Shown piece after piece: positions 8,013 to 16,700 of a stretch of DNA of 34,961 nt. The stretch lies in assembly GCA_017444985.1 (NCBI GenBank), contig JAFSVK010000034.1:1-34961 (forward strand). Direction: 5' to 3'. Each line of letters starts with the position of its first letter. Within the stretch, counting starts at the first letter, position 1. Both the position numbers and the translations under genes were made by a program. This DNA is from Bacillota bacterium (lineage in GTDB: Bacteria; Bacillota; Clostridia; Lachnospirales; CAG-274). The notes below the pieces were generated by a model. The model was not told the origin of the DNA, made no database searches, and saw only the letters and a program-made list of their open reading frames with translations.

Positions 8013-9206
8013 ATGAACACAGTTGAAGAAGCTATCGAAGCCCTTAAAAGAGGGGAAATGATAGTTGTATCCGATGATGAGACAAGAGAAAACGAAGGAG
8101 ATATTATAGCCTCCGCACAGAATATGACTACAGAGCAAATGGCTTTTATAGCAAGATATGCTTGCGGAGTTATATGTATGCCCATTTCAAAAGAGGTGGC
8201 AAGACAGCTTAAGCTCGGGCCTATGGTGGAGGACAATACGGATAATCACGAAACTGCCTTTACCGTATCTATAGACTATATAGATACCACAACGGGGGTT
8301 TCTGCGGCGGAAAGGGCTCTTACGGTAAGGGAGGCTGCCAAAGAAGGTGCAAAAGCTGAGGATTTCAGAAGACCCGGGCATATTTTCCCTCTTCTTGCCA
8401 AAGACGGTGGAGTGAGAGAGAGAAACGGCCATACAGAGGCTACCGTAGAGCTTATGAAATTGGCGGGTTTAAGACCCGTTGGTGTGTGCTGTGAGATAAT
8501 GAATGAAGACGGCACAATGGCAAGAAGAGACGACCTTGATGCTTTTTCAAAAAAACATTCTCTTATACAGATAACCATAGCCGAGCTTATAAAGTATGTG
8601 GAAAAGAATATTCCCTATGCTGAAAAGTGTGTTACAACAAAGCTTCCCACAAAGTACGGTGTTTTTGATATTACGGGGTACAAAAACCTTTTAAACGGAA
8701 GAGAAGAAGTTGTTCTTACCATGGGAGATGTGGAAGGCGGAGAAAACGTGCTTACAAGGATACACTCCGAGTGTATGACGGGGGATGTTTTTTCGTCTTG
8801 CAAGTGTGATTGCGGGCAACAGTTGGAGCTTGCTCTAAGCAAAATAGCCGAAGAGGGCAGAGGTATACTTGTATATCTCAGGCAGGAAGGCAGAGATATA
8901 GGCCTTTTCAATAAACTGAGAGCCTACAGACTTCAAAACGAAGGTATGGATACGGTTGAAGCAAACCTTGCCTTAGGTTTCCCCGAAGATAACAGAAAAT
9001 ATGACGTTGCGGCGGATATTTTAAAGCAAATGGGGGTAAAAAGTATAGAGCTTATGACAAACAACCCGGATAAGCTTGATAAACTTAAAAAACTTAATAT
9101 CAACGTATCAAAAAGAATACCCTTAGAGGTAGAGTACAGTGCATACGCAAAGGAATATATAAATACAAAAAAAATAAAAATGGGTCATATATTTAAGGAG
9201 GTATAA
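8013..9206 (+). CDS. ribBA: Bifunctional DHBP synthase / GTP cyclohydrolase II
   Basis: RibBA provides both riboflavin precursors. The N-terminal half (about 1-200) is 3,4-dihydroxy-2-butanone-4-phosphate synthase, with [31 protein letters not shown] and [11 protein letters not shown]. The C-terminal half is GTP cyclohydrolase II, with [18 protein letters not shown] supplying the three zinc cysteines and [16 protein letters not shown] the catalytic region. At 397 residues it is full length. A textbook GAAGGAG SD precedes the ATG. The C-terminus [10 protein letters not shown] is typical. It lies 12 bp after ribE and 1 bp before ribH in the same operon. Confidence 0.97.
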   Translation: MNTVEEAIEALKRGEMIVVSDDETRENEGDIIASAQNMTTEQMAFIARYACGVICMPISKEVARQLKLGPMVEDNTDNHETAFTVSIDYIDTTTGVSAAERALTVREAAKEGAKAEDFRRPGHIFPLLAKDGGVRERNGHTEATVELMKLAGLRPVGVCCEIMNEDGTMARRDDLDAFSKKHSLIQITIAELIKYVEKNIPYAEKCVTTKLPTKYGVFDITGYKNLLNGREEVVLTMGDVEGGENVLTRIHSECMTGDVFSSCKCDCGQQLELALSKIAEEGRGILVYLRQEGRDIGLFNKLRAYRLQNEGMDTVEANLALGFPEDNRKYDVAADILKQMGVKSIELMTNNPDKLDKLKKLNINVSKRIPLEVEYSAYAKEYINTKKIKMGHIFKEV

Positions 9207-9207
9207 C

Positions 9208-9669
9208 ATGAAATTACTGGAAGGAAAGCTTATAGGAAAAGACAGGAAAATTGCCGTTGTTGTAAGCAGATTTAATGAGTTTATAACAAGTAAGCTTTTG
9301 GGAGGCGCAAGGGATTGTTTGGTCCGCCATGGGGTAGAGGATGATGACATCACCGTTGCCTGGGTACCCGGAGCCTTTGAGATACCCGTAGTAGCAAAAA
9401 AGCTTGCAGAAAGTAAAAAGTACGATGCGGTAATTTGCTTGGGTGCTGTAATAAGGGGGGCAACATCTCACTACGACCATGTGTGTGCAGAGGTGTCAAA
9501 GGGAGTTGCTTCCGTAGGCTTGAGCACGGGGCTTCCCGTTCTTTTCGGTGTGGTAACTACCGATAATATTGAACAGGCTATAGAAAGAGCAGGTACAAAA
9601 GCGGGAAACAAGGGTTATGATGCGGCTCTTTCGGCTCTTGAAATGGTAAGTCTTTTAAATGAGATATAA
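9208..9669 (+). CDS. ribH: 6,7-dimethyl-8-ribityllumazine synthase
   Basis: RibH condenses the RibD-branch pyrimidine with DHBP to form lumazine and typically assembles into pentamers or 60-mer capsids. The 153-residue chain has the expected order: [22 protein letters not shown], the phosphate-binding and catalytic region [16 protein letters not shown], then [27 protein letters not shown]. An AAGGAGG SD sits at the end of ribBA. The gene is the last recognised enzyme of the riboswitch-controlled operon. Nothing unusual is visible. Confidence 0.97.
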   Translation: MKLLEGKLIGKDRKIAVVVSRFNEFITSKLLGGARDCLVRHGVEDDDITVAWVPGAFEIPVVAKKLAESKKYDAVICLGAVIRGATSHYDHVCAEVSKGVASVGLSTGLPVLFGVVTTDNIEQAIERAGTKAGNKGYDAALSALEMVSLLNEI

Positions 9670-9683
9670 AAGGGGGTATTTAT

Positions 9684-11084
9684 ATGAAAAAGTATAAAAG
9701 TATAGCTTTGTCGGCTATGGCTGCACTTATGTTGTCCTTAAGTGTATACGGCGCAGAGCCTTCTGTAGCTATAAACGGCTCAAATGTAACATTTTCAAAT
9801 CCCGTGATCATAGAAAACGGTTCTACATTGGTGCCTATGAGGGATATATTTGAGATCCTCGGTTATAACGTTTTGTGGTACGGCGACTCCAAAACAGCTA
9901 TTGCCAAAAAAGGCAATTCTACCGTAAAAGTAGTTGTGGGTACCAAAACTTTAAAGGTAAATGACACTACGGTAATACTGCCTGTTAGCGTAAGCATGAA
10001 AGATGATACTGTATACATTCCCGTAAGAGCCTTGGCAGAGAGTTTAAGCGGTGATGTAAAGTGGGACGGTGCCACAAGACAGGTACAAATAAACACCTAT
10101 TACACCACAAAGGTCATAAATAAGTCTACACAGCCTGTTAAAGTGCAGACGGCAGAGGGAGAAGAAACAAAAGATCTTCCCGTAGCAATATCCAAAGATA
10201 CCGTTGAAATGAAAGAAATGGTACACGAGTTTAAAAACTCCGCAGGTGTTGTGATAGGAACTTTAACGGTGGAAATGCCTTATTTAAATAACTCGGGCGT
10301 AGTAGCACCTATTATAAATAAAGCCTATGAGCAAAAGTTTGATAAAATAGTTTCAAATATCCAAAACTCATCCGCCGTAAAAAATTATAAGGCGGAAACT
10401 CCCTTTACACTTACGGGTAAAACAGAGGTGGGATATTTCCAAAACAATATTTTATCTACCTGTACAAAAATAGACGAGAACAATATCACAAAGAATATAA
10501 ATACAGTGTATTGTATGACGTATAATACATCAAACGGAAAAGAAACTCCCCTTGATAAGTTCTATACATCCATACCTCAGCAAACTTTGAGAAATATCGC
10601 CTATAATGCTTATAAAATGCAAATAAAGAAGTCACCTAACATATTCTACTCCGATGCGGTGCAAAGACTTGAAAACAATATAAATAATTTCGAGTATTAT
10701 ATAAGTGATAAGGCTGTAGTATATTATTCGGGTGCGGGACAAATAAGCACGGGAGGAACACAAAGAGAGGTAAGTATACCTTTTAGTGTTTACGAAGGTC
10801 TTCTTAAGGGAGATAGCGCTTATAAAAACTATGTTTTTGATGATGATTTTGACTATGACACCTTAAAGGACTATGCAAGCTATGTGCTTGTACCTTATTC
10901 GGGTTTGCTTAATCAAAAAACAAATGTCATAGTAGGCTCAAGAGTAAGGAATGATTATAAATATTACACCGAGATAAGACTTAACGGCGCATTGGGAGAT
11001 AAATACGTATATTTTGTATCCGATGATTGCAAGGAAGTACTTACAAACAACAACAGAGGAGAATTTGTAAGGATAACCGAGTAA
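9684..11084 (+). CDS. Secreted protein with copper-amine-oxidase N-like domain and DUF4163/DUF3298-like region
   Basis: This exported protein has 466 residues. A signal peptide (about 1-23, ending SVYGAEP) is followed by a tandem copper-amine-oxidase N-terminal-like domain to about residue 138 (STLVPMRDIFEILGYNVLWY and DTVYIPVRALAESL), a wall-associated module in Clostridia despite its name. A Thr/Lys-rich linker leads to a region from about 170 with the pattern of DUF4163/DUF3298 proteins such as PdaC and RsiV (APIINKAYEQKF; TREVSIPF-like QREVSIPFSVYEGL). A lysozyme-binding or sensing role is possible in that family but is not shown here. It lies 14 bp after ribH with its own SD, so it may be co-transcribed with the riboflavin genes, an unexplained pairing. 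Confidence 0.78.
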   Translation: MKKYKSIALSAMAALMLSLSVYGAEPSVAINGSNVTFSNPVIIENGSTLVPMRDIFEILGYNVLWYGDSKTAIAKKGNSTVKVVVGTKTLKVNDTTVILPVSVSMKDDTVYIPVRALAESLSGDVKWDGATRQVQINTYYTTKVINKSTQPVKVQTAEGEETKDLPVAISKDTVEMKEMVHEFKNSAGVVIGTLTVEMPYLNNSGVVAPIINKAYEQKFDKIVSNIQNSSAVKNYKAETPFTLTGKTEVGYFQNNILSTCTKIDENNITKNINTVYCMTYNTSNGKETPLDKFYTSIPQQTLRNIAYNAYKMQIKKSPNIFYSDAVQRLENNINNFEYYISDKAVVYYSGAGQISTGGTQREVSIPFSVYEGLLKGDSAYKNYVFDDDFDYDTLKDYASYVLVPYSGLLNQKTNVIVGSRVRNDYKYYTEIRLNGALGDKYVYFVSDDCKEVLTNNNRGEFVRITE

Positions 11085-11121
11085 GACTATTCCCTAAACT
11101 TTATTCTTCGGAACAAACACA

Positions 11122-11155
11122 AACCCCTCGTTTGGCTTTAGTTCAACGAGGGGTT
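11122..11155 (+). terminator. Perfect 11-bp hairpin upstream of the GH16 gene (terminator or attenuator)
   Basis: AACCCCTCGTT (11122-11132) pairs perfectly with AACGAGGGGTT (11145-11155). No U-tract follows directly; the next bases are ATTTAAACCC. The 3' arm can instead pair its GGGTT with AACCC (11161-11165), which abuts the SD TGGAGG of the next gene. It could end the rib operon or modulate the GH16 gene. Confidence 0.6.
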
Positions 11156-11175
11156 ATTTAAACCCTGGAGGAAAA

Positions 11176-12237
11176 ATGAAAAACATAATAAAAATATTGC
11201 TTCTCTTTATTATAATATTGCCTGTGACCGCTACATTTGCCCAAGATGAGACAGAAATTTTTTATGATGATTTTTCGGGGCTTTCCCTCGATTATTCCAA
11301 ATGGTTGACGGCAGAGAAAAATTGGGGCGGGACTGTTGTGGAAAACGGTAAAAGCGTTGATTATAACGGTGGTGTAATAGCGGAAAATGTGCATTTGCAA
11401 GACGGTAAGCTTATTTTAACGGGTTGCGGCAACTTGTATGAAGGTGCCAAAAGAGGCATAAATCGTAACGGACAATATCGTGATGACGGAAAAAGGTGCG
11501 GTGCGGCCATAGCCACAAAGGAATATTTTGCCTCGGGCAGCTATGAGATATATGCCAAGATCTCTCCCGAGTTTGGGTGTTGCAGTGCTATGTGGACATT
11601 TGAATATGAGGAGGATTACACAGGTGATGAGTTAAAGGTCACCAATCATGAAATAGATATAGAATTTCCCGGGCGAGACGAAAACAACGAACCGAGCTTG
11701 TCTCATTGTTTGTGTACTACCTGGGTAGGCGAGGGGGAAGACGAGCATAAAACGGGATATCCCTATTGCGGAGATCAGGCAGACGGTAAATTTCATACCT
11801 ACAGATTTGATTGGCATACGGGAGATGAAGGCGAAGAACCGAGAGTAGAGTACTATTTTGACAACGCTCTTGTATATACATCCTATGAGTATATACCCAC
11901 AAACGCAGGCAGATTGTGGCTTGGTTTGTGGTTTCCAAGATATTGGGCGGGTACCCCCGATTTTGACAAAACTTATTTTGAAATAGACTATGTAAAAATA
12001 ACACCCTTCCGAGAAAAGGGGGATAAGCCTCAAAATGAGTCCTATCCCGACAGCGGTTGGAGAAAAGAGAATATACTCAGAGGGGATGTAAACGGAGATG
12101 ATACCGTAGATCTGAGAGATGCTATAGAAGCGGAAAAAAACCCATCGGAGACATATAATGCAAATGCCGATGTCAATGATGATGAAAAGACGGATAGGGA
12201 TGATACAAGACTTATATTGAAAAGTTTGCTTTCATAA
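11176..12237 (+). CDS. Secreted GH16 family glycosidase with C-terminal dockerin
   Basis: The 353-residue protein has a signal peptide (about 1-22, ending TATFAQ), a GH16 beta-jelly-roll domain (about 27-275) and a type I-like dockerin (about 300-352). The catalytic motif HEIDIEFPG puts nucleophile Glu159, Asp161 and acid/base Glu163 in the GH16 ExDxE pattern; GH16 enzymes cleave beta-1,3/1,4-glucans, laminarin, agars and related polymers, and the substrate here is not resolved. The dockerin has two Ca-binding repeats, DVNGDDTVDLRD and DVNDDEKTDRDD. Dockerins bind cohesins, implying a cohesin-bearing scaffold elsewhere in the genome. The ATG is preceded by TGGAGG. The gene looks monocistronic. 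It is unusually Cys-rich in the catalytic domain. Confidence 0.88.
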   Translation: MKNIIKILLLFIIILPVTATFAQDETEIFYDDFSGLSLDYSKWLTAEKNWGGTVVENGKSVDYNGGVIAENVHLQDGKLILTGCGNLYEGAKRGINRNGQYRDDGKRCGAAIATKEYFASGSYEIYAKISPEFGCCSAMWTFEYEEDYTGDELKVTNHEIDIEFPGRDENNEPSLSHCLCTTWVGEGEDEHKTGYPYCGDQADGKFHTYRFDWHTGDEGEEPRVEYYFDNALVYTSYEYIPTNAGRLWLGLWFPRYWAGTPDFDKTYFEIDYVKITPFREKGDKPQNESYPDSGWRKENILRGDVNGDDTVDLRDAIEAEKNPSETYNANADVNDDEKTDRDDTRLILKSLLS

Positions 12238-12280
12238 GCGGATCGGGGAAAAGTTACTGTGACGGTATCAATAAATGCCG

Positions 12281-12317
12281 ATTCATAGCTTGTATCGTAT
12301 AGTGAATGTTTTTTTTT
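12281..12317 (+). terminator. Possible weak terminator after the GH16 gene
   Basis: ATTCAT (12281-12286) can pair with GTGAAT (12302-12307) across a 15-nt loop, and nine Ts follow at 12309-12317. The stem is short and includes a G-U pair, so this is tentative. Confidence 0.3.
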
Positions 12318-12368
12318 CGGTGTTCGCCACATTTTTTTGGAAATATTGGAAAAATAAAAGGTTTTCTA

Positions 12369-12397
12369 TTGATTATTTTTGTTAATTATGTTAGAAT
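12369..12397 (+). promoter_or_regulatory. Predicted sigma-A promoter of the zinc-ribbon gene
   Basis: TTGATT (12369-12374) and TAGAAT (12392-12397) are separated by 17 nt. The SD AAAGGAGATGAG and ATG at 12432 follow. Confidence 0.5.
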
Positions 12398-12431
12398 GTG
12401 CTTAACATATAACAAAAAAGGAGATGAGATT

Positions 12432-13523
12432 ATGTTTTGCGGTAAATGTGGCCAACAGTATGACGACAGTGTTAAGTTTTGCGGTAACTGTGGAGCGCCT
12501 AATCCTCTTGCAGCCGTTCCCTCGCAACCTATCGTTCCCGATGATCCTACGCCGATACAACCCGTTGGTGGGGAAAGTAATGTAACAGCGGGAAGTTCGC
12601 AGGTACAAGACTTGGGAGATACGGAAAAAACCGTGGATATAACAAACGCTGTTTCCGATACGCCTAATATAAACGGGGGTGATACAAGCTTTGCACCAAA
12701 CAGCCAAAGTTTTGCTCCCAACAACCAAGCCTACGGACAAAATATTGACCCTCAAAATCAATCATTTGTACCTAACTCTCAGGGCGTCGATGCAAACTCT
12801 CAAGGTTTTGCGCCAAACTCACAGGGCTTTGATCAAAACTCCCAAGGTTTTGCGCCAAATCCCCGGGGCTATGACTCAAACCCTCAAGGCTTTGCACCCA
12901 ACAACCAAGGTTTCGATCAAAACCCTCAAGGCTTTGCGCCCAATAACCAAAATTATCCTCCCGGTGCCACACCTCCACAGGATAGCAATGCGGGTGTGAA
13001 ATATGCCCTTATAGGTATTGTTGCATTTGTGGCTGTAGTGTGTGCTATTTGTGCCATTGTTTTCGGTATATTCTCCGGAGGCGGCAAGGGTGCCTCAAGT
13101 GCCAAGGCTTGCGTGGATGGGGCTGTAAACGCTCTCTTTAAAGAGTATAACGTTGATAAATTTTCAAAGTATATTCCCGATGAAGTTTGGAAGTCCCTTG
13201 AAAAAGAAGAAGGCAGGTCTAAAAAAGAGCTTCTGAAGGAATTGGACGATGAATTTTCTCAAATCAAGGATTACCTTCCAAAAGACGGTATGAACCTTAA
13301 AGTAGGCGACAATGAGAAAATTACGGGAGACGACCTCAGCGACATTCAGGAAGAGTATGATGATAAAAATATAAATATCAAGATACAGGCTGCGGAAAAG
13401 TATACAGTGGAATATACTCTCTCCTTCATGGGACAAGAGTTCAGCGACGATATGGAAATGACAGCTATCAAAGTTAAAAACCGTTGGTACATAGATATGT
13501 CTTCAATGGATAGTATGATGTAA
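12432..13523 (+). CDS. Zinc-ribbon membrane protein with heptapeptide repeats and an extracytoplasmic domain
   Basis: The protein has 363 residues starting at the ATG at 12432, which has an AAAGGAG SD; the longer reading from 12306 lacks one. Residues 1-24 are a zinc ribbon (CGKC and CGNC). Residues about 87-177 consist of seven-residue repeats of the type SQGFAPN / SQGFDQN. One transmembrane helix follows (about 190-213, IGIVAFVAVVCAICAIVFGIF), then a GGGKG linker and a roughly 140-residue extracytoplasmic domain rich in acidic residues that resembles DUF4878/DUF5105-type lipocalin-like regions (inferred from pattern, not searched). The cytoplasmic ribbon and disordered repeats plus an outside domain suggest a scaffold or sensor. 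Function unknown. Confidence 0.8.
   Translation: MFCGKCGQQYDDSVKFCGNCGAPNPLAAVPSQPIVPDDPTPIQPVGGESNVTAGSSQVQDLGDTEKTVDITNAVSDTPNINGGDTSFAPNSQSFAPNNQAYGQNIDPQNQSFVPNSQGVDANSQGFAPNSQGFDQNSQGFAPNPRGYDSNPQGFAPNNQGFDQNPQGFAPNNQNYPPGATPPQDSNAGVKYALIGIVAFVAVVCAICAIVFGIFSGGGKGASSAKACVDGAVNALFKEYNVDKFSKYIPDEVWKSLEKEEGRSKKELLKELDDEFSQIKDYLPKDGMNLKVGDNEKITGDDLSDIQEEYDDKNINIKIQAAEKYTVEYTLSFMGQEFSDDMEMTAIKVKNRWYIDMSSMDSMM
12690..12965 (+). repeat. 21-bp tandem repeats encoding heptapeptides
   Basis: About 11-12 imperfect 21-bp units encode SQGFAPN, SQGFDQN, PQGFAPN, NQGFDQN and similar. Units alternate FAPN and FDQN endings, so the higher-order period is 42 bp. A copy-number-variable region is likely. 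Confidence 0.85.
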
Positions 13524-13543
13524 AAGAAAGGATGGATAAGATT

Positions 13544-13855
13544 ATGGCTGATGATATAAGAAGTAGAGCGGTAGGTACGAGAGATGCGTCTGCTGCCGCA
13601 AAGGCAAGAGAAGCAGAGGCAAGAGCAAACGGCGGAGGTAGTGCTTACGATAAGCCTATGCAGGATAACTTTAAGCCTATGCAAAGCGATTTCGAACAGC
13701 CTAAGAAGCAGGAAACTGCTAAGAAAAGCTCTTCTTCCAAGAACCCCAAGAGAAGAAAGAAAGAATTTAACTGGTCTTACGTTTTCCTTGCAGGTGTGGC
13801 AATAGTTGTTATACTTGTAATTATGTGGCTTATGCAGGGTAATGCGGTAACCTGA
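13544..13855 (+). CDS. Small tail-anchored basic membrane protein, unknown function
   Basis: The 103-residue protein has an Ala/Arg-rich, polar N-terminal part (MADDIRSRAVGTRDASAAAK), a Lys/Ser stretch (KKSSSSKNPKRRKKEF) and one C-terminal membrane helix (YVFLAGVAIVVILVIMWLM), so the bulk should face the cytoplasm. The ATG at 13544 is preferred over the in-frame ATG at 13532, because the SD GAAAGGA (13526-13532) would touch the latter but sits about 11 nt before the former. It follows the zinc-ribbon gene by 20 bp and is followed by a terminator, so the two probably form an operon. I recognise no family. Confidence 0.75.
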   Translation: MADDIRSRAVGTRDASAAAKAREAEARANGGGSAYDKPMQDNFKPMQSDFEQPKKQETAKKSSSSKNPKRRKKEFNWSYVFLAGVAIVVILVIMWLMQGNAVT

Positions 13856-13861
13856 TGAAAC

Positions 13862-13902
13862 AAAGCGTGTATCTGTTTAAAAGACGGATATGCGCTTTTT
13901 TT
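13862..13902 (+). terminator. Intrinsic terminator of the zinc-ribbon operon
   Basis: AAAGCGTGTATCTGTT (13862-13877) folds with GACGGATATGCGCTTT (13883-13898) with a few internal mismatches, followed by a run of Ts to 13902. Confidence 0.75.
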
Positions 13903-13929
13903 GCTATGGGAACACCCGATGGCGAGTGG

Positions 13930-13962
13930 GAAATTTTAGCCATCGAGACAAAATCTAAATTA
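13930..13962 (+). repeat. 33-bp dispersed repeat, copy 1
   Basis: It matches 22718-22750 in the same orientation at 31 of 33 positions. It begins GAAATTTTAGCCATCG and ends ATCTAAATTA. The preceding CGATGGC (13917-13923) forms a 7-bp inverted repeat with its internal GCCATCG (13939-13945). It lies in the 248-bp spacer upstream of tkt. Confidence 0.75.
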
Positions 13963-14041
13963 GTCGGCGGTCCCCTATGAAACTTGTCCAAAAATAGTAG
14001 AAACAGGCTCAAAATTTTTAAAAAAGCAAGAAAATTTTATG

Positions 14042-14070
14042 TTGTTTTTACTCTTGTAATGTTGTATACT
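14042..14070 (+). promoter_or_regulatory. Predicted sigma-A promoter of the tkt operon
   Basis: TTGTTT (14042-14047) and TATACT (14065-14070) are 17 nt apart, followed by the SD TTGGAGGT (14090-14097) and the tkt ATG at 14104. Confidence 0.55.
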
Positions 14071-14103
14071 TAGAAGGAATGCATATCCTTTGGAGGTAAA
14101 ATA

Positions 14104-16089
14104 ATGAATGCGGATAATTTAACGGTTAATTGTATAAGGATCTTGAGTGCCGAGGCAATTCAAAAAGCTAAGTCGGGACACCCCGGTATTACTATGGGTG
14201 CGGCACCTATGGCCTATGAATTGTGGGCAAGACACATGAAGCATAATCCTTTGGATCCCGAGTGGATAAACAGAGACAGGTTTGTACTCTCTGCGGGACA
14301 CGGTTCTATGCTCTTGTATTCACTGCTTCATTTGTTTGGTTATAAGGTATCTTTGGAGGATATTAAACAATTCAGACAATTTGATTCCATAACTCCCGGA
14401 CACCCCGAATACGGTAAAACTCCCGGAGTGGATGCCAGCACGGGGCCTCTCGGTCAAGGTTTTGCAAATGCGGTGGGTATGGCTATGGCAGAGGCTCACA
14501 TGGCGGCAAAATTCAACAAAGAGGGTTACAACATTGTAGACCACTATTCTTATGCTCTTTGCGGAGACGGCTGTATGATGGAAGGTATATCCTACGAAGC
14601 TGCCTCCCTTGCGGGAACTTTGGGTTTGGGAAAACTCATAGTTCTTTACGATTCAAACAATATATCCATAGAAGGTAATATAGATACGGTATTTACCGAA
14701 AGCGTAAGAGACAGATTTAATGCCCTCGGTTGGCATACACAGCTTGTGGAAGACGGTTGCGACCTTGAGGCTATAGGAAAAGCTATTGAAGAGGCTAAGA
14801 AAGAGACACAGAAGCCCTCTCTTATAGAAATAAAGACTCTTATAGGCTACGGTTCCCCCAATAAAGCAGGTACTGCGGATTCTCACGGTGCACCCTTGGG
14901 CGAAGAGGAACTTGAGGCAACAAAGAAAAACCTCGGCTGGGATTACGAGCCCTTTACGGTTCCCGAACAGGTGTATGACAACTGCAGACAAAAGGTTGAA
15001 AAACTTGTATCCGAAGCTAAAAAATGGGATGAGCTTTACAGCGAATATGCAGAGAAATTCCCCGAAGATGCCAAGGAGTTTGTAAGCTGGATAGAAAATG
15101 ACTTTATGAGTGTATTTGATGAGGATGAGTCTTTTTGGTTCAGCAATGAAGAAATGGCAACAAGACAGGCATCGGAAAAAATACTTAATAAAATATCCGA
15201 AAAAGTACCTAACCTTTTCGGAGGTTCTGCGGATCTGTCTCCTTCAAACAAGTCGGTAATGAAGAACTCTTCTTTCTTTTCAAAGGAAGACAGATTGGGT
15301 TCAAATATACATTTCGGTGTAAGAGAGATAGCTATGGCGGCAATAGCAAACGGTATGATACTTCACGGAGGAGTAAAGGCTTATGTTGCTACCTTCTTTG
15401 TATTCAGCGATTATCTTAAGCCTGTATTAAGAGTGGCATCCATATCCTCTCTTCCCAATATCTGTATATTCTCTCACGACAGTATAGGTGTAGGTGAGGA
15501 CGGGCCCACGCATCAACCCATTGAACAGGTGGCGGTCCTCAGAAGTATGCCGAATTTCAGAGTGTTCAGACCCGCAGACATAAATGAGACGGCAGCGGCT
15601 TGGTATTGTGCGGTCTCAAGCAGAACGACACCTACCGCAATGCTTTATACAAGACAGAAAACATCAAACTTAGGTTTCAACGGTAAGCTTGCTTTAAAGG
15701 GTGGCTATATCGTAAAAGGAGACGAGTCCGAAAAGCCCGATGTTATAATCATAGCTTCGGGAAGCGAGGTAGCACCTTCTTTAGAAGCCTATGATATATT
15801 AGAGAAAAAAGGTATAAAGGCAAGGGTCGTAAGTATGCCTTGTGTGGAACTTTTTGAAGAACAACCTAAAGATTACAGAGAAAATGTGATACCTTCCAAC
15901 GTAGAGGCAAGAGTTGTGGTAGAGGCATCCTCGGACCTTTCATGGTACAGATTTGCGGGTATAAAGGGTAAACTTCTCAATATGAAAGAGTTCGGTAAAA
16001 GCGCACCCTTTGCAAAACTTTTCGATTACTACGGTTTTACGGGAGAGAACATAGCAAAACAGGCTGAGGATGTTTTGAAAGGAATGTGA
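14104..16089 (+). CDS. tkt: Transketolase
   Basis: Transketolase is a thiamine-diphosphate enzyme of the non-oxidative pentose phosphate pathway that moves two-carbon ketol units between sugar phosphates. The 661 residues include all three domains in a single chain, unlike the split N/C subunits of some Clostridia. Visible signatures: [28 protein letters not shown], the ThDP motif [18 protein letters not shown] with NNISIEG, the catalytic [19 protein letters not shown] and [21 protein letters not shown] precedes the ATG. It is the first of a run of close-spaced genes (HD hydrolase 3 bp downstream). Confidence 0.97.
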   Translation: MNADNLTVNCIRILSAEAIQKAKSGHPGITMGAAPMAYELWARHMKHNPLDPEWINRDRFVLSAGHGSMLLYSLLHLFGYKVSLEDIKQFRQFDSITPGHPEYGKTPGVDASTGPLGQGFANAVGMAMAEAHMAAKFNKEGYNIVDHYSYALCGDGCMMEGISYEAASLAGTLGLGKLIVLYDSNNISIEGNIDTVFTESVRDRFNALGWHTQLVEDGCDLEAIGKAIEEAKKETQKPSLIEIKTLIGYGSPNKAGTADSHGAPLGEEELEATKKNLGWDYEPFTVPEQVYDNCRQKVEKLVSEAKKWDELYSEYAEKFPEDAKEFVSWIENDFMSVFDEDESFWFSNEEMATRQASEKILNKISEKVPNLFGGSADLSPSNKSVMKNSSFFSKEDRLGSNIHFGVREIAMAAIANGMILHGGVKAYVATFFVFSDYLKPVLRVASISSLPNICIFSHDSIGVGEDGPTHQPIEQVAVLRSMPNFRVFRPADINETAAAWYCAVSSRTTPTAMLYTRQKTSNLGFNGKLALKGGYIVKGDESEKPDVIIIASGSEVAPSLEAYDILEKKGIKARVVSMPCVELFEEQPKDYRENVIPSNVEARVVVEASSDLSWYRFAGIKGKLLNMKEFGKSAPFAKLFDYYGFTGENIAKQAEDVLKGM

Positions 16090-16092
16090 AAA

Positions 16093-16689
16093 ATGGGTGA
16101 GAGTTCCGATTTAAAGAAGCAAATGGAATTTCTTGCGGAAATAGATAAACTTAAGAACATATTCAGACAGTCCCTTCTTACAACAGACCAAAGAAGAGAA
16201 AATGATGCCGAACACAGTTGGCATTTGTGTATGTATGCTACCGTTCTTTCTGACTATGCACCCGAGGGTTGCAATATGCTCAGGTGTATACAAATGATGC
16301 TTGTGCATGATATCGTGGAGATATATGCGGGAGATACCTACCTATACGATGAGGAAGGGTATAAAACCAAAAAGAAAAGAGAGTCTGAGGCGGCGGATAA
16401 AATATATTCCATGCTTCCCGAAAGCCAAGAAGTATTTCTTAAAGGTCTGTGGACGGAGTTTGAAGAAAACACCACACCTACAGCTAATTTTGCCAACACA
16501 CTTGACAGATTGCAACCTATAATGCTCAACTACTATTCGCGAGGTGAAAAGTGGCTTGTAAACAAGGTTACAAAGGAACAGGTGTTTTCAAAATGGAAGA
16601 CGGTGGCAAGGAGCGTTTCGAATGAAATAGAAAGCTTCCTTGAAAATTTGCTTGATGAATGTGTAGAAAAGGGATATTTACTCCCTTAG
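16093..16689 (+). CDS. HD-domain phosphohydrolase (YfbR/HDDC2-like)
   Basis: The 198-residue cytoplasmic protein has metal ligands typical of HD nucleotidases of the YfbR/HDDC2 group: RRENDAEHSWHLC, VHDIVEIYAGDTY and the late Asp in ANTLDRLQPIM. That family usually acts as a 5'-deoxynucleotidase. The start at 16093 lies 3 bp after tkt. It is separate in sequence from the HD protein of the folate operon: it lacks the terminal Cys cluster and is longer. It lies between tkt and the kinase-like gene, probably co-transcribed. The exact substrate is not determinable. Confidence 0.88.
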   Translation: MGESSDLKKQMEFLAEIDKLKNIFRQSLLTTDQRRENDAEHSWHLCMYATVLSDYAPEGCNMLRCIQMMLVHDIVEIYAGDTYLYDEEGYKTKKKRESEAADKIYSMLPESQEVFLKGLWTEFEENTTPTANFANTLDRLQPIMLNYYSRGEKWLVNKVTKEQVFSKWKTVARSVSNEIESFLENLLDECVEKGYLLP

Positions 16690-16700
16690 GGTGATCTAAA

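Noticed and set aside
11632..12033. 133-codon minus-strand frame opposite the GH16 gene
   Set aside because: The plus strand encodes the GH16 catalytic motif here; the minus frame shows no recognisable domain or start signal.
12386..12761. Minus-strand open frames of 112 and 119 codons opposite the zinc-ribbon gene
   Set aside because: They lack ribosome sites and lie opposite a repeat-rich gene that has a promoter, SD and clear domains.
12690..12965. Repeat array as possible CRISPR or minisatellite RNA
   Set aside because: The 21-bp periodicity is exactly in frame with the zinc-ribbon gene and encodes heptapeptides.
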